From Echria macrotheca (lineage: Eukaryota > Ascomycota > Sordariomycetes > Sordariales > Schizotheciaceae): a stretch of 64,000 nt of DNA. The DNA lies in the NCBI GenBank assembly GCA_030411725.1, contig MU839839.1, positions 62,001 to 126,000 on the forward strand, written 5' to 3'. A program made the position numbers and the translations under genes. Within the stretch, counting starts at the first letter, position 1; each line of letters opens with the position of its first letter. Positions 55,950 through 64,000 of this stretch are shown here, one piece after another. The notes beneath the pieces are model-generated. The model was not told the DNA's origin. It searched no databases and was given only the letters and a program-made list of their open reading frames with translations.

Positions 55950-56965
55950 GGCTAGCAGCAAGCCCAGTACAAAGCGTCTGGGATCACCGCATCGGTTCGA
56001 TGGATCTGAGACCAGGCTGCTGGGAAAAGAATCGTCCGAATCAGTCTACCGCCAATGACGCGTTCGGCCCAAAAAGACGAACATTGTCGGACGCGGAGGG
56101 GCAGCTCTGAGTGGAATGGCGGGGTAGGTTTGCGGGCCCCACTCGAGCTACCCCACCAATGGGAGCGGCGCCTGCCTCCAAGGCTGACGACCGACGACCC
56201 ATGTGCGGCCCATTCCGGCGACGACGACCCGGAGGTCTTCCCAATTCGCATTCCTGTCACATCTCTGCTGCTTCTCCGTCGACCCACGATGCAGCTTTCG
56301 GCAATGCAAAGTCGCCCCAGCTCCCGACTCGCTTCCGCGGCGTCAAGTCGACGACCACCAGGCCTGCCCGTTTCCGAAGTCGGCAGATGATTGGGCTTGG
56401 ACGGTCGCGGTGATTGGGCCGGGCCATGTCTCTCGTCTGCTTCCGACTTTCCGTGCTCGATGTCTGGATGGTGCCCGAAGCCGACGGGATCCAATCGGCC
56501 TGCCCATGGCCCTGGCGCGTCGTGGCAGTCAGCTTCTCGCAGCAGACCGCACCCGGCTGCTTGCTGCCAGCATTACACAACTGCGCGCAGAACAGACCGT
56601 CCCTGCCACAGATTTTGTTTATCAAGCAGTCAGGGCTCTCGGTCCCGCATGGACCCCGATCCGGCTTGGAAATCGCCCGGGCAGCAGATGGCAGATGGCT
56701 ATCGCCAGCCAGCGGCCTTGGACCTTCCTTCCAGTCAGGATTGCATCATGGCTGATCGTGTCTCAACCCATCTGTCTCCGGCAATTTTTTTGGATTTTCT
56801 CGACTTTGTGGTTACGACGCCCGTCTCCCATCCGGCTCCTGCATCATCATGTTTTGTTGACGACCGCTCGGTCTGCCTCATCCTCTGCTTCCCTGAAGCC
56901 ATTGCGCCCGCCAAAGCAGAGATTTTGCATTCTTGATTTTTGTTTCTTGGTCTCCCCGTTGCATA
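55950..56965. other. Intergenic between divergent genes
   Basis: 1.0 kb between the divergent Nas2 and RhoGEF genes. Long open frames on both strands (up to 333 codons, at 56203-57204) overlap the RhoGEF start in another frame and have no domain, so they are treated as shadows. Confidence 0.45.
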
Positions 56966-59900
56966 ATGTCACCTCCCGACTCGGATTCTATATCGTCCCT
57001 CTCCTTGTCTCACTCTCTCTCCACACAGGCCTCCCACCTGGCCGATGGGGACGCCACAACACCACCGCTCCTGGACGACCGGGTCTTTTCCAGTATCGAG
57101 GACCGGCAGGCCGAGGCAGAGCTCTTTGCTGGCGCCGCCATCGGCGCGGACGAGTTGAATGTAGACGGCCACACACAATGGGACCCTTTGGACACTTTGG
57201 ATAAACTGCCCGTCCCCGGGCTCGAGGATACTGCAACACAGAAGCAAGACTTAGGAAATACGGAATACTTTTCCCAGGACGGACATGGCAAAGCCAAGAG
57301 ACCTAACAAACCCTTCCATCGATGGATGAAAACACTGCATAAGCGGGCTCTCCGTCGCCAGGAAGCATGCGGCTTGGAAGACGGCATACCACGCTTCATT
57401 GTTGATCTGGACAGTGCCAGCTCGATCAATGGCTCCGCTTACCACGGGTATTCTTCGTCCGGCTCGTCGTTCGGCTTCGTAGCCGCCGTCAGAAGCGCCA
57501 CTGTATCTCTAACCAGTGCGAGTGTGCTGAGCCGCTCTCGGAAAAACATACGACTCTCGGCTCGAGGCCACTCCAGGACGGATCGCAGCAGCAGAGCCTC
57601 CGTGTCTGGAACACGGCGTTCCGAGGATAGCTTCTGTCTTGATCGGCAAGTGTCGGCGGATCCTGCTGTGATAGGGCGGGCCCTGCAGCGTCGGCGAATC
57701 CTGGAGGAACTAATCAACACCGAAGAGAGCTATATTGGCGACGTGCGGTTCTTGATGAATGCATGTAGATATGCCTTTGTCTTTGTTTGGGCCCGCTAAC
57801 ATGCTCAGGTTTATGTCACCATGCTGGCCTCGCTTCCGACGCTTCCAGCCGGCCTACGGGCGTCGATCAACCAAAACCTTACCGATATCGTAGAGCTACA
57901 CGAGGAGATGCTGGGCGACCTGCATCGTGCCGTTCCCCTTTCCGAGTATACACAACCTGAAATCCCATCTCAATTCCCACCGGCTGTTCCAGCGACCCGC
58001 GGCCACCATCGGTGGAGGAGCCTGGATGCGGTACCCGAGGACAAGGATGGCGTATCTTGGCTACGAGAGGTCCCGGGTGTGTTGGCCGAGCCTCAGACGG
58101 CAGCAGAGGTTGCCAAGGTCTTTACCAAGAAGGTGTGCAGCGTCCCATCACGCTATTCTTTATCATGTTCTAACCGTGGAAGATGAATCGATTCTTCATT
58201 TACGAGGAATACGGGGCGAAATATGAGTTGATGATCAAGGACGTGGCATCGGCACACAGGACGATGCCCAAGTGGCAGTCATACCAGAAGGGGCTGGAAG
58301 TTTTAGCAGCATCTCTTGGTTCTGCAAACAGCCAGGATGAAGACTCCAAGAAGAAGAGCCTTACCATCGGGGATCTCCTTGTCAAGGTAACCCATCCCCC
58401 TTGCATGTCGAGCATAGCTGACGTGACAGCCAATACAACGCGTTTGCAAGTACCCGTTGCTCTTCGCAGAGTTGCTGAAATACACGCCGGTTATAGATTG
58501 TCCATATTCGCACATGGAAATCGAGAACGCTTTGATCCGGCTGCGCGAGGCCACCGCCGAAATCAACCGGGCGACTGATGATAACAAGATCAGATCGGTT
58601 CTGGAAAAGACATGGCTCCTCCAAGATCGTCTGGTCTTTCCGAACCAGGTATGAGTTCTCCTGTTTTCTACAGTGCTTCTGCTGATATGCCTTCAGCAAC
58701 TTGATGCCGCTTCCAAGAACCGCATTCGTTCATTTGGTCATGTACAACTATGTGGCGCGTTGCATGCCTGTTGGCAAACCAGCGACGGCGTTGCCGGACA
58801 GTACATGGTGGCGCTACTGTACCGTGAGTGGCTATGTTTGGCAGTAGCCAGTCGAACGGATCAGATATATACTATACAAGCTTGTATTGCGCTCAGCAAT
58901 ATCAAGCTGGAGGAGGCGGACAATGGCCGAGGTATGCCGAAAACCCTTGTTCGCCTCGGTGTTTCTAATCCCCGCACAGGTTTGCAGTGTCATACAGCGC
59001 CGTATTCATGGAAGCTGGTTTTCCTCTGTGATCTTCAGCTCTACGAGATCATTCTGACAGCGTGCACGCCGAAGGAAGAGATGGAGTGGTGTTCGCGGCT
59101 TGGCTGTCAGCTCGAGGCGAACAGCCAGGACCACATGCAGCCTGCTGAGTTTTGTTTCCTCTCCATGAATATCAAGTCTCTGGGGACTGTTTTTAGAAAG
59201 CCAGGTATTTCAGGCAGTGTGCGGGTGAGGAGTTGGGTACTAACTGCTACAGGAACCATTGCCAGAAGGATATCGATACATCGAGCAACCACAGTCGGAC
59301 CAAAGTCGCCTCTGTGCCAGGTAATTCTCAGGAACACGAGCGTCATGAAGGAGTCAGCGCCCAGTTCATCAAGCAACACGCCAATCAACAGATCGCCGTC
59401 GCTCCTCACTACGACGGCTAGAGTACCCGTGCTCGCCCCCCCGCGCGGCGAGAGAGCCCGGCTTGAGGCGCTCCTATCGGATGTATGGACCCGGGATATC
59501 CTCCCCTTCCCGGGAATAACAACCCGGTCCAGGAGCGAACATCTAGTTCGGGCATCAGCGTCGTCGATGATGCGAAAGCTGAGCGTGGTCAGTATCACGA
59601 GCAGTTTCAGCAAGCGGTCGGGCAGCCTAGCGAGTCTGCAGAAGGCTGGCATAGAGGGTGAGCCCCAGGCGTCTCCCGGTTGGTCCACGGATCCAGCGTA
59701 CGCCGCAGTACTCTCCGACGAGATGCCTGAAGACCCCAGTCGATCCTTGCTCTCGGTGATCCCGGACGAACTCGAGCGACTCACCCCCTCGATACGCGCA
59801 ATGGAGGTCGGGAGTAGAATGCACTCGATAGATGTGGTCCAGTCTCTCGAGGCAGGCGGCGGAGACGATGACATACGTCCATTCACACCAGTCGGGATGC

Positions 59901-60121
59901 ACTCATCAGCAAACAGCTCGCGACCAGGAAGCTCACGTCGATCGAGCTATAGCAAAGCATGGGCGGAAAGAGAAAAGGGGAAAGAAAAGGAGAACATGAC
60001 GTTCTCGTCGCGGGCCGAATCGGAGAAGGCGCCGCGGAAACTGTCAGCTCGATGGGCAGCGAAAGTGGGCGGGTTGCACCGAGAAACGGTGGTTCAGAGC
60101 ATTCGCAGCATTTTCCGGTGA
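56966..60121 (+). CDS. Rho guanine-nucleotide exchange factor (DH-PH)
   Basis: Activator of Rho-type GTPases in polarity and cell-wall signalling. Exons 56966-57760, 57809-58132, 58183-58386, 58430-58648, 58697-58931, 58980-59204 and 59253-60121 give 956 aa. The N-terminal ~250 residues are Ser-rich and probably disordered. The DH domain starts at RRRILEELINTEESYIGDVR and continues FLMN joined to VYVTMLASLPTLPAGL, NRFFIYEEYGAKYELMIKDV, LVK joined to PIQRVCKYPLLFAELLKYTP, the conserved DH core helix. A PH-like segment follows (SWKLVFLCDLQLYEIILTAC, EEMEWCSRLGCQLEAN). A long Ser/Arg-rich tail of about 290 residues completes it. The first intron appears to be of the GC-AG type (57761-57808). The Rho target cannot be read. 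Confidence 0.9.
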
Positions 60122-61072
60122 GGTGTTCAAAAGCATGTGATACCCATTTATTTACACGACGGCGGTGTGTCTCTCAGCCGAAGGGTTGGGTCGTTGAATA
60201 GGAATGGTTTTGGACTTGTCGTGATAGAACGACGTGTATTCTATGGTGGGGACTGGTATTGTTAGAGTAGATCGTGAGCGGGCGGTGGAGCTTGACTTGA
60301 TCAGAATTGTCATTATTCTCCCCGTTTCTGGACACACTGATAGTGAAGATTGTCGGCTAAGTGAAGCAAGGACCGGAGTTGGTGATACAAGTGACGTAGT
60401 CGTAAGGTGGTGTGTAGCATCTGCAGGAACGCCTGATCGTCGGAAGCTGCGTGAATAGACGCAGATGGCATCACGAGACCCTTGGTGCCCGAATTTCCGC
60501 ACAAAATGTCATAGATGGCGTGTGTATGCTGCGCTTATACACTACCATTCTCCCAGCTCCCCGTTCTCACCGACCTTTGCCCTAGGCAATAGAGATGACG
60601 GCGAGGCGCCCAATACCGGATTCTTGCAGCAGATTCATGCAGACTCGTGACCCTCTGGCGACGATCGGGCGGGTGGGGCTGAGATGCCCCGCGGTGGGGC
60701 CACAGCGGGAAGCTCCAGCACATCCGTCACTTATGACGTAGTGTTCTAGGTCCCCGTTCCTTATTAAGACCACTGAGGGGAAGGAGCAAGAGAGCTCATG
60801 ACAATCATCCATCAATCAGCAGACCGAAATTCTACTCTGAAAGCTCCGTTATTTCCAATCCAAGGTTTGTTTTTCCATCTCATCTCCAGTCCTGCAGCCA
60901 AGTCGTAGAAGCATATAAGTTGCTAATTCGGCTGCAGCGAACTACATCATCTCTCTCCTCGCCTTTCAACCACCAATTGTCAAACGAAACAGAACTGAGG
61001 TTCTACGCTCTCCCACATCCAATCAAAGAAAACAACCACTACTTCGGACTCTAAAACCCAGATTAATTCACA
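60122..61072. other. Intergenic: RTC3-like gene promoter region
   Basis: 951 nt between two plus-strand genes. A CATATAAG TATA-like element lies near 60911, about 160 nt upstream of the next ATG, and a pyrimidine-rich leader follows. No gene is supported. Confidence 0.45.
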
Positions 61073-61592
61073 ATGGCTCGCGGCGAGACTCTTCAGGCCA
61101 AGATCCACTACAAGGGCAGCGAGGACGACTTTGTCGTGTTCCTCGACAGCGCCGAGGACTACAAGAAGTGGCTGAGCGACAAGTCGGTGCCGCTGGCCCA
61201 GGTGGTCTCGTCGTTCAAGGTGTTTGTGACGCACAAGTAGGTTTCCCTTTTACTCGGCCGCCGTGGCCTGGAGGTCTCAAATCCGGGGACTCCTTCTGGG
61301 CCAACTGGTTCTCGGGCGGGCTGGCGCTTGGGGTGTCCGAGTTGCTGACTGGAGACAGGCATGGCGCCCAAGGTCCGTTTGATGGTGCGTCCAAGGGGTC
61401 GCTAGAGGGCGAGTTCGGCACCTCGGTCGATGAGGAGGTTATCAAGAAGATTCTCGAGAAGGGAACCCTCCAGGAGTCACAGGTATGTCGTTGTCTATGA
61501 TTCAACATGAAGCGAGGCTAACTGTCGAAAAGTTCGAGGAGCGTCAAGGGAACACCAACGCCTCCAAGGGCTCCCTCGGAATTCAGCATTAA
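61073..61592 (+). CDS. RTC3: RTC3-like protein, SBDS N-terminal domain family
   Basis: Small single-domain protein related to the N-terminal domain of the ribosome maturation factor SBDS, as in yeast Rtc3. Exons 61073-61236, 61359-61482 and 61533-61592 give 115 aa. Sequence: MARGETLQAKIHYKGSEDDF, VVFLDSAEDYKKWLSDKSVP, SSFKVFVTHKHGAQGPFDGA, SKGSLEGEFGTSVDEEVIKK, ILEKGTLQESQ joined to FEERQGNTNASKGSLGI. Rtc3 is linked to RNA metabolism and stress in yeast; the role here is inferred. The first intron is 122 nt and starts at AAGTAGGT, so the unspliced frame ends at once. Confidence 0.9.
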
Positions 61593-63625
61593 GTTGATGA
61601 CATACCATTCGGCCGAGCTTAGCGCGGAGAGCGCTTGAAGTCAGACAAGAGACGGGAATGATTGGTGAATGTTGCAAGGCATGGACGGCGGATGGGCTTT
61701 GGGTCGTAAGACAAGGCTTGCATGGCTGACGTGAAGTCAACCCGAAAAACACATTTCATCTTGCGAATGAGATCCTCGGGACAAAAGAGGCAGCTCATAT
61801 GGAGAGTCGCGAATAGCGGACATGGCTGCCTCAACCTGAGAATAAATAGAAAGAGAAATGAAATGCTCATTCACAACCGCCAGGACGCGTCTCGGGTGTG
61901 GGTCTCATGGTCTCTGGCCGATTGTTGGCCGCGGCGCTTGCAACACGTGACCGGATCTGAAGCCAATCGAGGACGGTATCGGGTGGCTGACGCGTTTGAC
62001 ATGAGATTACATCGCCATTGCTCCGGGTCGGGTCCGCGGCCACCGGTTTCTGTCCTTCTTATTGATTATATTTAGCGTCCAGGATCGGAATTTTGAAGTT
62101 GCATCTCTGAGTGCCAAAGGTTGGGTAGTCACGTGTCATTGCTGTCCAGACTGCAAGCCTCATCCACGTGTGTGTCGATGTTGTTCAGGTTTAATAGACA
62201 TGATAAAATGAGGGCTGTTAGAGCTTGAGATTCCTAGGTCCTGTCCATGCCATCAAGTATCCAGGCCTCTCTCTTCATGCGAATATTATGAACAGTGTAG
62301 GTACTCTTCAGATCTATCCCAAAATCGGGCAAGAACTGAACATTCATCTGGGAACAATTATTTGGTTTGAAGGGAAAAATCGCCGAGGTTATCATGGCCG
62401 ATATAGATCACACTACGGGAGTGTTTTATCCCCTATGCAATGGTCCCGTCCCTTTGAAGGTACCGACGAAGCCGAGGGACGGACCCGCCATCACCACCCA
62501 CCTCATCTCAAGCTGGTCACAAATCCGACGAAAACGAACAGACGAGGCATTTTGAAACATTGGTCGCGCTCAAAATTCCTAAGTATTTCGTATCCTCCAG
62601 AAAGTTTTGCATGGGATGGGGATGGGGCCAAGTAGGTAACATGGATATGGATGGTGAAACTCGGCCCCCTTTCGCTGGTGTTTTGCAACCTGGGTTTTTA
62701 TTTCCCATGTTTTAAGGTTCAGGATTCCGATACAACCACTCACCCACTCACCACCCGCCCCAAAAAATCCCAGCATGGACGCCTCCCTGTCCTCTGATGA
62801 GAACTTTAGGTCCGTGCCTTTTACGTTCCAAGCATCGACTCACTCATCCTTCATCCTCCGGCACTTCTCCCAGATCAGACCAGGGAGGGGGGTTCACAAG
62901 CACGCAGGCAGGCGGCACAGAAACACACGACGTTGAATGAACATGTTTTGATATTCTTGGTATTATTTCCCATCACTACCATCAACCACTAACCAATCGA
63001 AGGGTTGTGTTGTAGTATACAAGGCGTCTCGCGTGCCCTGTCTGTCTGTCTGTCATCGTCAGACTCGTCGTCCCATCCATCTCTGTGTGTATCATTCCTT
63101 CCTCCCATCAAGGTCCACCACCACCACCATTGCAGCAGACCTCTTCCTTCTTTCCCCTCTCTCTGCCTCTCTCGCCTCCCGTCTTTATGAAAAGTAAAAT
63201 GACAATGCTGCTGAGAAACCCTGCTGCTGGAAAAGTATATTCTCTTCTCCGTTATGTATAAAAAAATGTATAGGAAAAAAAAGATAAAAAAAACAATTCG
63301 TCCCGTCTCTTCCCCCCCTTCTCTGAGTTTTGATCCGCTGGTACTGTGGCTGTGGTGTGATTCATCGTTTTCACCCCTTCCGTGCGTCCCCCAATAACAT
63401 GAGTGCACACAGAAAAGAGTCTCGGTCTGATGCCCTATATTTCAAAACATTGACGCCCGCAGCGGTGTGTGTTTTTTGTACATGGTTGTGATATACCAGA
63501 GTTAGGGCGTTTGTGTATAGGGGTGGTGAGAACCGGGTATATAGAACATCATTTGTGTGTTGTTGAATCCACAGATCCCCCCAGACCTAGGGAAAAAAAA
63601 AGATTTCCATGTCTCCCTTTTGGGA
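61593..63625. other. Intergenic, 2.0 kb
   Basis: Convergent gap between the RTC3-like gene and the edge gene. It has TGTC repeats and pyrimidine runs near 63040-63180 and A/T runs near 63250-63295. No supported gene. Confidence 0.45.
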
Positions 63626-64000
63626 TTAGACACGGCCCGTCCGGTTACCGCGTTGCGGCAGCGTCCACGGTGTAGCGCAGATCATCTGTTATTCCCCAGT
63701 TAGTCCCAAATATAATGTAATTCATCATCAATCAGGAAAAAAACAAACCTCTCCTTCGCTATAAGCCCAAAAGTACACGCCGAGACCAATGACCTGGTAG
63801 ATAGCCGCATTGGTCCCCTGGTAGATGAGCGCGGCGGCGAGGGCGGTAAGCGGCAAGAAGGCAAGACGGGCCTCGAGGCTGCGGTGGATGCTCGTCCCGG
63901 CGATGAAGCCGAGGGGCCACTCCCATGCGAGGAGGATCAGGCCAAAGATGAGGTTGATGGTCTGTAATATCGGCGCTGGTCGGACGGCCACGTCCAGGGT
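63626..64000 (-). CDS. Conserved fungal membrane protein, 5' part missing
   Basis: The window edge cuts this gene at its 5' side; the visible exons are 64000-63749 and 63685-63626. The visible part begins TLDVAVRPAPILQTINLIFG and contains at least three hydrophobic helices: ILQTINLIFGLILLAWEW, ARLAFLPLTALAAALIYQ and AIYQVIGLGVYFWAY. After SEGE the second exon gives MICATPWTLPQRGNRTGRV and a stop. The phase is consistent. I take it to be a small tetraspan-type fungal membrane protein of unknown function. An ATG at 63989-63991 exists within the frame, but the frame stays open to the edge, so I treat the gene as partial. Confidence 0.75.

Noticed and set aside
56203..57204. 333-codon plus-strand open frame across the RhoGEF start
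   Set aside because: It overlaps the RhoGEF first exon in another frame and shows no domain or sensible start.
1..64000. CRISPR array, bacterial operons, rRNA or a secondary-metabolite cluster
   Set aside because: No regularly spaced repeats, Shine-Dalgarno organisation, rRNA or core biosynthetic enzyme was seen; the genes are spliced eukaryotic ones.

Overview
The window is nuclear DNA of a filamentous ascomycete (Pezizomycotina, most likely Sordariomycetes, perhaps Sordariales). The basis is short introns (about 45-120 nt) with GTANGT donors and CTAAC/CTGAC branch points, GC-rich coding third positions, single-gene transcription units on both strands, and protein families typical of moulds. 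Repeat-induced-point-mutation (RIP)-like decay is visible in the few repeats. The species cannot be named from the sequence alone.

Layout, left to right: an LSD1-type histone demethylase cut by the left edge (1-2134, -); the HOPS/CORVET Sec1-like protein VPS33 (2899-5184, -); a UBE2W-like ubiquitin E2 (5874-6502, -); an inverted-repeat transposon relic with a very AT-rich core (7640-8290); a CaMK-type kinase with a 7-nt first coding exon (8993-10568, +); a conserved hypothetical (12460-13695, -); histidyl-tRNA synthetase with 17 exons, four of them 9-23 nt long (16511-19304, -); a full ABCB transporter (21039-25141, +); a degenerate short-chain dehydrogenase (25824-27125, +); cytidine deaminase (27636-28357, +); and a FYVE-RING E3 ligase (28919-30825, -).

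The stretch 30.8-35.5 kb is gene-poor and looks accessory. It holds a spliced small pseudogene with two TAG stops, a relic similar to the gene at 51.1 kb, a short tandem duplication and a palindrome.

The right half holds a hypothetical gene (35556-36170, -), an NTF2-like protein with a repeat-bearing tail (38302-40079, +), an amino-acid permease (40658-42783, -), ER alpha-1,2-mannosidase (44918-46979, -), ATG10 (47799-48642, +) convergent with a U1A/U2B''-type RRM protein (48715-49341, -), the Arp2/3 subunit ARPC1 (49621-50809, +), a proline-rich hypothetical (51096-51818, +), Ran GTPase (53458-54374, -), the proteasome chaperone Nas2 (55123-55949, -), a DH-PH RhoGEF (56966-60121, +), an RTC3/SBDS-like protein (61073-61592, +), and a membrane protein cut by the right edge (63626-64000, -).

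The genes are mostly unrelated housekeeping functions: trafficking and autophagy, ubiquitin/proteasome, translation, actin/Rho signalling. I see no biosynthetic cluster, CRISPR array, tRNA or rRNA. Exon models were built by hand from splice signals; every multi-exon model listed keeps a single open frame to its stop. The most unusual items are the micro-exons of the histidyl-tRNA synthetase and the RIP-like relics.
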